Part shown: in pieces, positions 6,379 to 15,781 of the stretch
Numbering within the stretch: the first letter of the stretch is position 1
Layout of the letters: each line of letters opens with the position of its first letter
Program-made: the position numbers and the translations under genes
Source of the DNA: Gordonia sediminis
GTDB lineage: Bacteria; Actinomycetota; Actinomycetes; Mycobacteriales; Mycobacteriaceae
Direction: 5' to 3'
Assembly (NCBI GenBank): GCA_004193205.1
Contig: RZUM01000021.1
Location: 1-39,396 of the forward strand
Length of the DNA: 39,396 nucleotides
The notes under the pieces: generated by a model
Database searches by the model: none
The model's input: only the letters and a program-made list of their open reading frames with translations
Told to the model about the DNA's origin: nothing

Positions 6379-7125
6379 ATGAAAGAGCTACCGACAAAAC
6401 CTTGTCTCAATTGTGGCAAACCCGCTAAAGTACGGCAAGGCAGATGGGACCGTACCAAGTTCTGTTCACGGAAGTGCTATGGAATGTACCGCGCAGCCGA
6501 AACTGCAGCCCGGGTCACAGCAGAGGCAGCAGCTCGTCGACCAGCGGTTATCCAACCAACAGAATACAGACTCATAGCACTCACCAAAGGGCGAGTTGCG
6601 CAGGTAGATATAGAAGATTTCGACTTTGCAGTGCAGTTCAATTGGGCTTTCTCTGATAAGGGATATGCTCGCCGCACTATAAAAATAGCAGGTAGGAAAA
6701 AACATGAAAGGTTGCATAGGGTTATCACCGAACGCAAGCTTGGTCATCAACTCGATGCCACTATACAGGTTGACCATATTGATGGCGATCGGCTTAATTG
6801 CCGGAGACATAATCTGAGGACTGCCACGCACATACAAAATTCATACAATTCACGCAGACGTAACAAGTTAGGGTATACAGGTGTAGCGAAGAATCATCGA
6901 CGGTTCATGGCTAGCATAAAAGTTGACACCAAAGATGTATATATCGGCACTTTTGATACTGCCGAAGAAGCTGCTTACATGCGCGATTGCTACGCCATCA
7001 CGATGCACGGAGACTTCGCTCTTCTAAACTTCGACTATATCGAAGTACCACGCCATGGCTATAAGCAGGCTATTACCGCGACAAATATAATTGAGGGGTC
7101 ACATTCCCCTGTTCGTGAGGTATAG
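6379..7125 (+). CDS. HNH endonuclease with N-terminal zinc finger and C-terminal AP2-like domain
   Basis: This 248-residue protein has AGGAGA before its ATG. Four cysteines (9, 12, 29, 33) form an N-terminal zinc-finger-like motif. The HNH_3 core lies at about 131-157, with VDHIDGD, HNLR and an Asn-rich end. A C-terminal AP2-type DNA-binding segment (about 164-218) starts GYTGVAKNHRRF and includes IGTFDTAEEAA. This HNH-AP2 layout is typical of phage-associated homing-type endonucleases. It ends 2 bp before the integrase start, whose ribosome site lies inside its last codons, so the two are coupled. Either it is a free-standing homing endonuclease beside the integrase, or it helps element mobility. 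Confidence 0.85.
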   Translation: MKELPTKPCLNCGKPAKVRQGRWDRTKFCSRKCYGMYRAAETAARVTAEAAARRPAVIQPTEYRLIALTKGRVAQVDIEDFDFAVQFNWAFSDKGYARRTIKIAGRKKHERLHRVITERKLGHQLDATIQVDHIDGDRLNCRRHNLRTATHIQNSYNSRRRNKLGYTGVAKNHRRFMASIKVDTKDVYIGTFDTAEEAAYMRDCYAITMHGDFALLNFDYIEVPRHGYKQAITATNIIEGSHSPVREV

Positions 7126-7127
7126 CC

Positions 7128-8297
7128 ATGCGCCAGCAACTTCCGCCCCAAATTAAGAAGGTTGAACTATCCAGCCGAGATCACGGCCGTACTGTTATCC
7201 GCTATCAAGTGACGACCGACGTTGGCACTGATCCGGTCACTGGTAAGCGTAGACAATCCCGCAAGCGCTACGAGACAGAGGCTGAGGCACGCCAGGCGCT
7301 GGCCGACGTACAAGACAAGGTACATAAGGGCACATACGTCCATAGACGCAACGAGACGATAGAGCAGGTAATTGAACGTTGGCTGGCTGGCCGTACCAAT
7401 ATCACCGACTCAACCCTGGCAGGATACCGCGACTATAGCCGCCCTGTTATTGACGCGTACGGTGATCTGCCCGTGCAGGAACTCACCAAGCACCACATTG
7501 ACGTCATGCTGGCACAGCTTGAGGCGGGCACACTCTCAAAGTCAGATGGCACGAAGAGGCGACCGTTTAAAGCGCGCGCACGCCAATACACACTGACAAC
7601 GCTCCGCATGGTGCTCGAGTCAGAACTTGAACAAGGCCACTTGGTACGTAACGTTGCCAAGTTGGTCGACATGCCATCGCCTGAGCGCAAGGCGATGCAG
7701 ACGTTCACAGCTGAGCAGGTTACGACGCTGCTGAAGAAGACGGCTAACAATCCGCTTGCTATCGCATGGCACCTGGCGCTCACCGGACTGCGACGCGGTG
7801 AGATTGCCGGCCTGCGCTGGGAGAATGTCGATCTTGACGCTGCCACCATGACGATCAATGAAACGCGTGTGAGTGTGTCTGGTAAGCCACAGAAGCGCTT
7901 GCCGAAGACTGAGACAAGTATTCGCACATTGCCACTTCCAACGGCTCTCATGGAAGCTCTCAAACAGCAGCAGGCACGTCAGAAGACACTAGAGATCGTG
8001 CAGGGCGAGACGTATCAAGCGAGCGGCTATGTCGTCACTGATTCACGCGGTCAACAAGTGCTACCCGACCGACTTAGTCGCGGATGGTCACGAGCTTGTG
8101 ACACCTCAGGTGTTCCGAAGATCCGGCTTCACGATGCACGTCACACCTGTGCGACCATCATGCATCTCCAGGGTGTGCCGATCGTCGTGATCGCGGCATG
8201 GCTTGGGCACGTCGACGCCGGGTTCACCATGCGCACATATGCCCATAACCAGCCAGAATCGTTGCAGCTCGCCGCCCAGAGTTTCGCCAAGTTGTGA
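7128..8297 (+). CDS. int: Tyrosine recombinase/integrase
   Basis: This 389-residue protein carries the expected domains. An N-terminal arm-binding region (about 10-70) is rich in basic residues (KRRQSRKRYETEAEA). A core-binding SAM-like domain (about 75-180) follows. The catalytic domain has Arg222 (TGLRRGE), the HDARH box with His335 and Arg338, His361 (LGH) and nucleophile Tyr371. The family catalyses site-specific integration and excision. The gene runs toward tRNA-Leu and ends 75 bp before its 3' end, which fits use of the tRNA 3' end as the attachment site. It is translationally coupled to the HNH gene. No excisionase gene is recognisable in the window; a small unknown protein could serve. 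Confidence 0.95.
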   Translation: MRQQLPPQIKKVELSSRDHGRTVIRYQVTTDVGTDPVTGKRRQSRKRYETEAEARQALADVQDKVHKGTYVHRRNETIEQVIERWLAGRTNITDSTLAGYRDYSRPVIDAYGDLPVQELTKHHIDVMLAQLEAGTLSKSDGTKRRPFKARARQYTLTTLRMVLESELEQGHLVRNVAKLVDMPSPERKAMQTFTAEQVTTLLKKTANNPLAIAWHLALTGLRRGEIAGLRWENVDLDAATMTINETRVSVSGKPQKRLPKTETSIRTLPLPTALMEALKQQQARQKTLEIVQGETYQASGYVVTDSRGQQVLPDRLSRGWSRACDTSGVPKIRLHDARHTCATIMHLQGVPIVVIAAWLGHVDAGFTMRTYAHNQPESLQLAAQSFAKL

Positions 8298-8322
8298 CAA
8301 GTCGTGACACTTCATGGTCATT

Positions 8323-8353
8323 TGTCATTTGCAGGACACCGTGCAAATGGACA
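8323..8353. other. Imperfect inverted repeat between integrase and tRNA-Leu
   Basis: TGTCATTTGC (8323-8332) is nearly complementary to GCAAATGGACA (8343-8353). Just upstream GTGACA occurs twice, within 8294-8309. The spacing and position next to the presumed att core suggest integrase or excisionase arm sites. A terminator for the integrase gene is an alternative. Confidence 0.4.
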
Positions 8354-8372
8354 CTTACCCCTGTTGACCTGC

Positions 8373-8457
<85 letters not shown>

Positions 8458-8535
8458 GTGTCGTCGGCCACACCGACGCCTGCGTCAGCCTACCGCCCGT
8501 GATTCGATCGGCGCTGGCCAGGTACCGTCGAGGGT

Positions 8536-8976
8536 ATGAAATCCGGTTCGACCACGCCGAGACGACGGCATCGCCCGGCGCTGATCGCGCTGGTGGTGAT
8601 CGCCGCCGTTGCGTGTCTGCTGCTGGCCTGGTGGCAATGGAGCCGGTTCGAGTCGGCGTCGGGGACGGCACAGAATCTGGGTTACGCCCTGCAGTGGCCC
8701 GCCTTCGCGGTCGCGGTGATCTGGGCCTATCGACGCTTCGTCGTCCTGGAGAACACCCCCGACGACGAGCGCGCGGCCTCCGCCGACCGCAAGGGCGTCA
8801 CCGAGATACCGGCCGGCATCCTGCCCGACCGGCCGACGACACCGAGCGCGTCGTCGCTGAGCACGACGTCGTCTGCGCGGGAGGACTCCGCGCTGGCCGA
8901 ATACAACTCCTACCTGGCCGATCTCAATGATCGGCCCAGCACAACCGATCGCAACAGTGAGGACCGTCGCCCGTGA
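8536..8976 (+). CDS. LprD-like (Rv1343c-type) membrane protein
   Basis: This 146-residue protein has a basic N-terminus (to residue 15), a hydrophobic helix (about 15-34) ending in WWQWSRF, then ASGTAQNLGYALQWPAFA, a second hydrophobic stretch leading into WAYRRFVV, and a polar Ser/Thr/Asp-rich tail. The FESASGT.QNLGYA.QWP region matches what I remember of mycobacterial Rv1343c (LprD). Gene order supports this, because the next gene is DUF3817 (Rv1342c). A marginal lipobox (AVAC) ends the first helix, but without a typical Leu at -3, so lipidation is uncertain. Its GTGA end overlaps the next start. Function unknown. Confidence 0.8.
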   Translation: MKSGSTTPRRRHRPALIALVVIAAVACLLLAWWQWSRFESASGTAQNLGYALQWPAFAVAVIWAYRRFVVLENTPDDERAASADRKGVTEIPAGILPDRPTTPSASSLSTTSSAREDSALAEYNSYLADLNDRPSTTDRNSEDRRP

Positions 8977-9317
8977 CCGAGACCACCACGACCGCCGCCG
9001 CCACGCCCGTGAACAAGGTGCGCGGGGCATTGCTGCGCTACCGGATTCTGGCGTGGATCACCGGTCTGTGGCTGTTGTTGCTGGTCGCCGAACTGATCCT
9101 CAAGTACGGCTTCGACGTGGACGCACTCGATTTCGTGCCCATCGTCCACGGCTGGGTCTACTTCGTGTACCTGATCTTCACCATCGACCTCGCCATCAAG
9201 GTGCGCTGGCCGCTCGGCAAGATCATCGTCACCGCGATCGCGGGCACGATCCCCTTCCTGTCCTTCTGGTTCGAGCACATCCGGACCAAGGAAGTGAAGA
9301 CCGCATACCACCTCTGA
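8973..9317 (+). CDS. DUF3817 integral membrane protein (Rv1342c-like)
   Basis: This 114-residue protein starts at GTG, overlapping the preceding stop by 4 bp (GTGA). It has three hydrophobic segments (about 27-43, 55-73 and 83-98) and the DUF3817 landmarks: Arg-Tyr-Arg before the first helix, HGWVYFVYLIF, KVRWPLGKI, and a PFLSFWFEH end. The family is membrane-embedded and of unknown biochemical function. It is part of the ancestral Rv1342c-Rv1343c pair. A second DUF3817 gene lies at 29423-29782. Confidence 0.9.
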   Translation: MTETTTTAAATPVNKVRGALLRYRILAWITGLWLLLLVAELILKYGFDVDALDFVPIVHGWVYFVYLIFTIDLAIKVRWPLGKIIVTAIAGTIPFLSFWFEHIRTKEVKTAYHL

Positions 9318-9421
9318 CACCGGTGGCCGATCACTGATCACCTCAGTTGTTCACGCGCTGATCCGCGGCGCGTGACCCGATCGTTCGCATCGGTTCACGC
9401 ACCGCCACCCACACTGTCGGG

Positions 9422-10558
9422 GTGCGAATCGTGCAGCTGGCCAACTTCTACGGCGCGCGCTCGGGCGGCCTGCGCACCGCGGTCGACCGCTGGGGCGCCG
9501 GCTACGTGGCCGCCGGTCACGAGGTGATCCTGGTCGTCCCCGGACAGCACGACCACTCCGAGACCCTGCCGAGCGGGGTGCATCGCGTCTCGGTACGCGC
9601 TCCCCGACTGCCGATGTCAGGCGGGTACCGGGTGGTCTCGGCGCGACGGGTGACCGACGTGCTGCGCGGTCTGCGCCCCGACGCCCTCGAGGTGTCCGAC
9701 CGGCTGACGCTGCGCGGGCTCGGACGCTGGGCCCGCAAACGTGACGTCCACTCGACGATGGTCTCCCACGAACGGCTCGACCGGCTGCTCGGGATCGCGC
9801 TCCCCCTCGGCATCGCACGCTCCATCGCCGACGAGGCCAACCAGCGCACCGCCGAATCCTTCGACGCGGTGGTCTGCACCACACCGTTCGCGGCGGTCGA
9901 GTTCGAACGCATCGGCGCGACGAACCTGCACCGCGCACCTCTCGGCGTCGACCTCGACCTGTTCGACCCGCAGCGGGCCGATCCGGCGCTGTGGTCCCGG
10001 TACGCCGACGACACGACCACCCTGATCACCCACTGCGGGCGGCTGTCACCGGAGAAGCAGGCCGGCCGCAGCATCGCGGCGATCGCGCGACTGCATGCCG
10101 CGCACCGTCGGGTGCACCTCGTCGTCGCCGGCGACGGCCCGCTGCGTCCGGCCATGCAGCGAGCCGCACGCGGGCTGCCGGTCACCTTCCTCGGCCACCT
10201 GACGGATCGTCGGGAGGTCGCCACGCTGCTCGCGACGACCGAGATCACCCTCGCACCCGGACCGCACGAGACCTTCTGCCTCTCGGCGCTCGAATCGCTG
10301 GCGTCCGGCACTCCGGTCGTCGCATCCGAGTCGTCGGCGGTCGCCGGTCTGGTCGACGCGACCTGCGGCGCGCTGGCCAGCAACACCGCGGCGGGATTCG
10401 CCGACGGGATCGAGCAGGTCCTCGAGATCCCGCGCCCGCAGCGTGAGGAGGCGGCGCGGCGCCGCGCGACACGCTACCGCTGGCCGGATTCGGTCGCGAA
10501 GATGCTGTCGATCCACCGCGGTGACGACATTGCGGTCAGCGGCCCGACAACTCCCTGA
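9422..10558 (+). CDS. GT4 glycosyltransferase, PimC-like alpha-mannosyltransferase
   Basis: This 378-residue protein starts at GTG. The N-terminal Rossmann half opens VQLANFYGARSGGLRTAVDR. The C-terminal half has HCGRLSPEKQ, VAGDGPLR and the EX7E motif in PHETFCLSALESL, typical of retaining GT4 enzymes using nucleotide-sugars. The opening, VSDRLTLR.LGRWAR and VCTTPFA.VEFERIGATN closely resemble the mycobacterial phosphatidylinositol-mannoside transferase PimC and its relatives, as I remember them. A role in PIM or lipoglycan mannosylation at the inner membrane face follows from the family; the exact acceptor is inference. It has no counterpart between Rv1341 and Rv1342c in M. tuberculosis H37Rv. 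Its 3' end overlaps rdgB by 23 bp on the opposite strand. Confidence 0.85.
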   Translation: MRIVQLANFYGARSGGLRTAVDRWGAGYVAAGHEVILVVPGQHDHSETLPSGVHRVSVRAPRLPMSGGYRVVSARRVTDVLRGLRPDALEVSDRLTLRGLGRWARKRDVHSTMVSHERLDRLLGIALPLGIARSIADEANQRTAESFDAVVCTTPFAAVEFERIGATNLHRAPLGVDLDLFDPQRADPALWSRYADDTTTLITHCGRLSPEKQAGRSIAAIARLHAAHRRVHLVVAGDGPLRPAMQRAARGLPVTFLGHLTDRREVATLLATTEITLAPGPHETFCLSALESLASGTPVVASESSAVAGLVDATCGALASNTAAGFADGIEQVLEIPRPQREEAARRRATRYRWPDSVAKMLSIHRGDDIAVSGPTTP

Positions 10559-11153
10559 GCGTCGGAACCAGCTGCGTCAGCGCCTTGCCCCGGTGGCTGA
10601 GCGCGTCCTTCTCCGCAGGCGACAGTTCGGCCGACGAACGGCCGCTTGCCACCTCGTCGTCGGGTGCGAACAGCGGGTCGTAGCCGAAACCGTTGGCGCC
10701 GCGTGGGGCGCGCAGAATCGTCCCGCGCCACTCCCCCCGCTCGACGACGCGCTCGCCGGACGGCATCACCAGCGCACACGCCGAGACGAAGGCGGCGCCG
10801 CGTCGGCCGTCGGGCACATCGGCGAGCTGTCCGAGGAGGAGTTCGTTGTTGGCCGCGTCGTCGCCGTGGCGGCCGCTCCACCGCGCCGACAGCACACCGG
10901 GCATCCCGTTCAGCGCATCCACGGTCAACCCGGAATCATCTGCGAGACAGGCCAATCCGGTGGCGCGCGCCCCGGACTCGGCCTTGATCACGGCGTTCTC
11001 CTCGAAGGTGGCGCCGGTCTCGGGTTCCTCCGTATACGCGGGGACCTCGTCGAGTCCCACGACGTCGATCCCGCTCACCCCGGCGACGTCGAGGACGCGG
11101 CGCAGTTCGGCCAGCTTCTTCGCGTTGCGGCTCGCGACGAGGACGGTGGTCAC
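10536..11153 (-). CDS. rdgB: XTP/dITP diphosphatase (RdgB/HAM1)
   Basis: This 205-residue protein starts at GTG overlapping the rph stop by 4 bp (GTGA). The family pattern is clear: [18 protein letters not shown] at the start, [44 protein letters not shown] and LSHRGKAL at the end. Members remove non-canonical purine triphosphates (XTP, dITP) to monophosphates, keeping them out of DNA and RNA. It is last in the minus-strand gene run beginning at clpS, matching Rv1341 next to Rv1340. The gene end overlaps the opposite pimC-like gene. Confidence 0.97.
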   Translation of the reverse strand: MTTVLVASRNAKKLAELRRVLDVAGVSGIDVVGLDEVPAYTEEPETGATFEENAVIKAESGARATGLACLADDSGLTVDALNGMPGVLSARWSGRHGDDAANNELLLGQLADVPDGRRGAAFVSACALVMPSGERVVERGEWRGTILRAPRGANGFGYDPLFAPDDEVASGRSSAELSPAEKDALSHRGKALTQLVPTLRELSGR

Positions 11154-11908
11154 CGCGACGCGGCGGGCAGCTCGCCCGGGTACGGCGCCGCCAGCACCTC
11201 GCGCTGCGCGGCGAAGAGCTTCTCCGTCCCGATCATCGCGAGATCGAGCAGTTTATCCAGCGTCGCCCGAGGGAAGGTCGCGCCCTCACCGGTGCCCTGT
11301 ACCTCGACCAGGGTGCCTGCGTCGGTGGCGACGACGTTCATGTCGACCTCCGCGCGGGAATCCTCCTCGTAGGGCAGATCGAGGCGGACCCGTCCGTCGA
11401 CGACGCCGACGCTGACCGCGGCGATCATGCACGACAACGGTTGCGGATCGTTGAGCTTTCCCTTCGCTCCCAACCACGTGACCGCATCGGCGAGCGCGAC
11501 ATACGCGCCCGTGATGGCCGCGGTGCGAGTGCCGCCGTCGGCCTGGAGCACGTCGCAGTCGATCGCGATCGTGTTCTCACCGAGCGCCGACAGGTCGATA
11601 CAGGCCCGCAACGACCTGCCGACGAGACGGCTGATCTCGTGGGTTCGTCCGCCCACGCGACCCTTCACCGATTCCCGCGACGACCGTTCGTGCGTCGCCG
11701 CCGGCAGCATCGCGTATTCGGCGGTGAGCCAGCCCAGGCCCGATCCGCGCCGCCACGGCGGGACGCCCTCGGTCACGCTGGCGGTGCACATCACTCGGGT
11801 CTGGCCGAATTCGACCAGTACAGAACCTGCCGGATTGCTCGTGAACCCGCGGGTGAAGGTGATCGGTCGGAGTTCGTCGTCGGTCCTGCCGTCAGCTCGT
11901 TTCGCCAC
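11150..11908 (-). CDS. rph: Ribonuclease PH
   Basis: This 252-residue protein starts at GTG. It has the family opening [15 protein letters not shown] and ARVLVEFG-type strand ([18 protein letters not shown]). Later come [52 protein letters not shown] and the C-terminal [19 protein letters not shown]. The enzyme trims the 3' ends of tRNA precursors using phosphate. It is 36 bp downstream of the MBL phosphodiesterase gene and overlaps rdgB, as in the Rv1339-Rv1341 order. Confidence 0.98.
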   Translation of the reverse strand: MAKRADGRTDDELRPITFTRGFTSNPAGSVLVEFGQTRVMCTASVTEGVPPWRRGSGLGWLTAEYAMLPAATHERSSRESVKGRVGGRTHEISRLVGRSLRACIDLSALGENTIAIDCDVLQADGGTRTAAITGAYVALADAVTWLGAKGKLNDPQPLSCMIAAVSVGVVDGRVRLDLPYEEDSRAEVDMNVVATDAGTLVEVQGTGEGATFPRATLDKLLDLAMIGTEKLFAAQREVLAAPYPGELPAASR

Positions 11909-11944
11909 GCCGTCAACTGTAACGATCGGCCCGCGGGCGACCCG

Positions 11945-12712
11945 TCACGGGATCAGGTCGAACACCTGGCCCGGCCGGACGAGGTCGACCGGTCCGGAGA
12001 AGGTGGACCGGGCTTCGGCCAGGATGGCGTCGGCATCCGACCACGGTGCAACGTGGGTGACGGCCAACGACCGCGCACCGGCCTTGGTGGCGATCTGACC
12101 GGCCTCGTAACCGGAGAGATGCAGGTTGGGCGGCCTGTCGTCGGGGGCGTGGGTCCAGCTCGCCTCGCACAGGAAGATGTCGGCACCGTCGGCGACGTCG
12201 ACGACCTCGTCGCACATCCCGGTGTCACCGCTGTAGGCGATCACCTGCCCACGGGGCCCGGTGATCCGCAGGCCGAAGGTATGCGGTGGGTGGTTGACCT
12301 CGATCGGTGTGACGACGAGCCCGCCGATCGACACATCGACCCGGTCCTGCCACTCGACGGTGTCGAAGGTGTCGGAGATGTCGTCGATGCCCCCGGGGAT
12401 CTCCGACGACGCGGCACCGATCCGCGCGGCCGTCCCGACCGGGCCGCAGAGATGAGCCGGCGTGCGCGCGGCCATCGGTGCATACCGCCGCCAGACCAGC
12501 AGGGCCGGTAGATCCAGGCAATGGTCGGCGTGCAGGTGGCTGAGGATCACGTCGACGGCGGCGGGATCGGCATGCCGCTGCAGTTCACCGATGACACCGG
12601 GACCGCAGTCCATCAGGACCGGTCGCTCGCCGGGCACCGACAGCAGATACCCGGAACAGGCGGAACCGGGTCCACCCACACTTCCGGAGCACCCGAGGAC
12701 GGTCAGCCGCAT
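11945..12712 (-). CDS. Metallo-beta-lactamase-fold phosphodiesterase (Rv1339-like)
   Basis: This 255-residue protein has an N-terminal LTVLGCSGSV strand-loop. The zinc-binding HLHADH motif is at 59-64. Further metal ligands are expected in NHPPHTFGLRI, YSGDTG and the late THVAPW. It lacks the long arm of tRNase Z. Gene order places it as the counterpart of M. tuberculosis Rv1339, which is described as an atypical cyclic-AMP phosphodiesterase. A cAMP-degrading role here follows from that relationship and is not proven by the motif alone. It lies between murI and rph in the same operon. Confidence 0.9.
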   Translation of the reverse strand: MRLTVLGCSGSVGGPGSACSGYLLSVPGERPVLMDCGPGVIGELQRHADPAAVDVILSHLHADHCLDLPALLVWRRYAPMAARTPAHLCGPVGTAARIGAASSEIPGGIDDISDTFDTVEWQDRVDVSIGGLVVTPIEVNHPPHTFGLRITGPRGQVIAYSGDTGMCDEVVDVADGADIFLCEASWTHAPDDRPPNLHLSGYEAGQIATKAGARSLAVTHVAPWSDADAILAEARSTFSGPVDLVRPGQVFDLIP

Positions 12713-12783
12713 ACGCCTACTGTGCCACGCGGTGGTGTGAACACGAACCGATACGGGTCACAAGTCGCCATCGATGACTCTCG

Positions 12784-13572
12784 TCAGAGATGCTGAACCT
12801 GGCCGATCGCCGGTCCCAGGAAGCGGGTCGACAGACGCGCGAAGGACTCGGGATCCCCCGTCGCCTGGAACACCCGCGTCGCCACCCGGTCCGAATGCGG
12901 ATGCAGCAGATCGGCTTCGGTGAGCACCCGGAAGACGTCCTTGGCGGTCTCCTCGGCACTGGACACCAGGGTCACCTGATCGCCCATCGCCAGCTGGATG
13001 ACGCCCGACAACAGTGGGTAGTGCGTGCACCCCAGCACCACGGTGTCGACGTCGGATTCCTGCAACGGTTCGAGATAACCCTGGGCGAGCCCGAGGATCT
13101 GCCGGCCGCTGGTGATGCCGCGTTCGACGAAATCCACGAAGCGGGGGCACGCGACCGCGGTGATCTCGGCGTCGCGGGCCGCCGCGAACGAATCCTGGTA
13201 GGCGCGTGACGAGATGGTCGCCGCTGTGCCGATCACGCCGATCCGTCCGGTCTTGGTGGCGACGACGGACCGTCGCACCGCCGGCAGGATCACCTCGATC
13301 ACGGGGATCGGCGCATACCGTTCGCGGGCGTCCCGCAGACAGGCCGCCGAGGCCGTGTTGCAGGCGATGACGATCGCCTTCACCCCACGCTCGGCGAGAT
13401 CGTCGCCGATCGCGAGAGCGTGTCGTCGGATCTCCGGGATGGGCAGCGGCCCGTAAGGTCCGTTGGCGGTGTCACCGATGTAGACGATGTCCTCGTCGGG
13501 CAACAGGTCGATGATCGCGCGGGCCACGGTGAGCCCCCCGACCCCGGAGTCGAAGATGCCGATGGGCGCCAT
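12784..13572 (-). CDS. murI: Glutamate racemase
   Basis: This 262-residue protein opens [16 protein letters not shown] and has the two catalytic cysteines in their usual contexts: VIACNTAS (Cys71) and LGCTHYPLL (Cys182). [11 protein letters not shown] is also typical. The enzyme makes D-glutamate from L-glutamate for peptidoglycan precursors in the cytoplasm. It follows the rhomboid gene by 53 bp in the same direction, matching the Rv1337-Rv1338 order. The ribosome site is weak, consistent with expression from the operon. Confidence 0.98.
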   Translation of the reverse strand: MAPIGIFDSGVGGLTVARAIIDLLPDEDIVYIGDTANGPYGPLPIPEIRRHALAIGDDLAERGVKAIVIACNTASAACLRDARERYAPIPVIEVILPAVRRSVVATKTGRIGVIGTAATISSRAYQDSFAAARDAEITAVACPRFVDFVERGITSGRQILGLAQGYLEPLQESDVDTVVLGCTHYPLLSGVIQLAMGDQVTLVSSAEETAKDVFRVLTEADLLHPHSDRVATRVFQATGDPESFARLSTRFLGPAIGQVQHL

Positions 13573-13625
13573 CTGCCCGCCGACCCGGGGAGTGAACCGT
13601 GCGGGCGGAGAGTCGTTGTGTGCTG

Positions 13626-14252
13626 TTATGACCGCACCCCCGGGACCTGCGGGTTCGCCTGCGCGCGGCGACGGTCACGGGCGGCGAGGTACCAGGCCGC
13701 CAGGACACCGCCGATGGCGCCGAAGAGGTGACCCTGCCAGGAGACCCCCGCGTCGGTCGGGAGCACACCCCACAGCACGGAGCCGTAGATGAGAAAGAGC
13801 ACGATGCCGAGGATGATCTGCCAGAAGTCCCGGTTGAACAGGCCCCGGATGAGCAGGTAGGTCAGCCAGCCGAAGATGATGCCCGAGGCGCCGACGGTGA
13901 CGGTGTACGGCGGCGCGAACAGCCACACACCCAGCCCGGATACCAGCCAGACAATGGCGGTCACGATCACGAACCGACGCGTCATGAGCAGGAGGAATCC
14001 GAGCACGAGGCCCGGCAGCAGGTTCGCGAAGAGATGTTCCCAGTCGGCGTGCAGCAGCGGCGCCCACAGGATTCCGTCGAGACCGTCGACCTGCCGGGGT
14101 TCGATGCCCGCGTTGTCGAGGTTGTAGTGGGTGGCGGCGTCGACGGCCTCGATGACGAACAGCAACGCGGCTATCGCGGCCATGATGAGCGCCGATCGCT
14201 GCCAGAGCGGACGCGGCGAGCGCGTCTGCGGTGCTGCAGAGTTCGCTGACAT
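13626..14252 (-). CDS. Rhomboid-family intramembrane serine protease (Rv1337-like)
   Basis: This 208-residue protein starts at an ATG with AGGAAG just upstream. The frame continues far upstream only because it runs through a 39-bp tandem repeat, so the longer version (to 14699) is artefactual. Multiple transmembrane helices carry the rhomboid dyad: Ser123 in GASGIIFG and His175 in WQGHLFG. The loop before the active site has [13 protein letters not shown]. Family members cleave transmembrane substrates inside the membrane; the substrate here is unknown. It sits between cysM and murI as Rv1337 does, although the repeat array separates it from cysM. Confidence 0.92.
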   Translation of the reverse strand: MSANSAAPQTRSPRPLWQRSALIMAAIAALLFVIEAVDAATHYNLDNAGIEPRQVDGLDGILWAPLLHADWEHLFANLLPGLVLGFLLLMTRRFVIVTAIVWLVSGLGVWLFAPPYTVTVGASGIIFGWLTYLLIRGLFNRDFWQIILGIVLFLIYGSVLWGVLPTDAGVSWQGHLFGAIGGVLAAWYLAARDRRRAQANPQVPGVRS

Positions 14253-14300
14253 CGGCTTCCTGTTCGGTGTGTGGGCTGATGTTGGATATGTGGGGCGTGT

Positions 14301-14511
14301 GTGGTCTCGATACGTCGGCTCGCTACGCTCACCGACTACTCGACCAGCGGTTGGTGGCTCGCTCCGCTCACCGACTACTCGACCAGCGGTTGGTGGCTCG
14401 CTACGCTCACCGACTACTCGACCAGCGGTTGGTGGCTCGCTACGCTCACCGACTACTCCACCAGCGGTTGGTGGCTCGCTGCCCTCACCGACTACTCGAC
14501 CAGCGGGGGTT
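14301..14511. repeat. 39-bp tandem repeat, five units, in a dispersed-type intergenic repeat
   Basis: Five consecutive 39-bp units run 14317-14355, 14356-14394, 14395-14433, 14434-14472 and 14473-14511. Each begins GGCTCGCT and contains CTCACCGACTACTC and CCAGCGG. The first four end GGTTGGT; the last diverges. A leader, GGTCTCGATACGTC, precedes unit 1. From memory, sequences of the form GGTCTCGATACG...ACTACTCGACCAGCGG occur as dispersed intergenic repeats in Gordonia-like and other actinobacterial genomes; here it has expanded in tandem. Because 39 is a multiple of 3, several frames stay open on both strands, producing false repeat proteins. Confidence 0.95.
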
Positions 14512-14526
14512 GCGACCGACCGGACG

Positions 14527-15504
<978 letters not shown>

Positions 15505-15777
15505 CTATCCGCCCGCGACCGCCGGCAGGATGGTCACGTCGTCGCCGTCGTCGACGGTGGTGGCGAGACCACCGGAGAAACGCACGTCCTCGTCGTTGAC
15601 GTAGATGTTGACGAAACGGTGCAGCTTGCCGTCGGCGACGAGACGCTCCTTGATACCCGGGTTGGCCGATTCGAGGCTGTCGATGACCTCCGCGAGCGTC
15701 GCGCCGGACGCCTCGACGCGCTTGAGCCCACCGGTGTGGGTGCGCAGGATGGTCGGGATGGACACGGTTACCGCCAT
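15505..15777 (-). CDS. cysO: Sulfur-carrier protein CysO (MoaD/ThiS fold)
   Basis: This 90-residue ubiquitin-like protein opens VTVSIPTILRTHTGG and ends with the essential diglycine (Gly89-Gly90) after LPAVA. The family fold carries a C-terminal thiocarboxylate as sulfur donor. Here the donor serves cysteine synthesis by CysM, as judged from the mec-cysO-cysM gene order identical to Rv1334-Rv1336. Spacing is 4 bp after mec and 6 bp before cysM, so the three are co-expressed. Confidence 0.97.
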   Translation of the reverse strand: MAVTVSIPTILRTHTGGLKRVEASGATLAEVIDSLESANPGIKERLVADGKLHRFVNIYVNDEDVRFSGGLATTVDDGDDVTILPAVAGG

Positions 15778-15781
15778 GGGG

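Larger units (their letters stand above)
1..8372. mobile_element. Integrated genetic element at tRNA-Leu (right part; left end outside window)
   Basis: Seen: from base 1 to the tRNA-Leu 3' end the DNA is clearly richer in A+T than the rest. It carries mostly unrecognised genes on both strands and ends with an HNH endonuclease and a tyrosine recombinase next to a tRNA 3' end. Beyond the tRNA the sequence becomes high-GC and follows mycobacterial gene order. Known: tyrosine integrases commonly use tRNA 3' ends as attB and lie beside one att site. Inference: this is the integrase-proximal end of a prophage-like or integrative element. I found no second copy of the tRNA 3' end in the first 8 kb, so attL should lie to the left of the window. 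No capsid, portal, terminase or conjugation ATPase gene is visible here. Confidence 0.85.
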
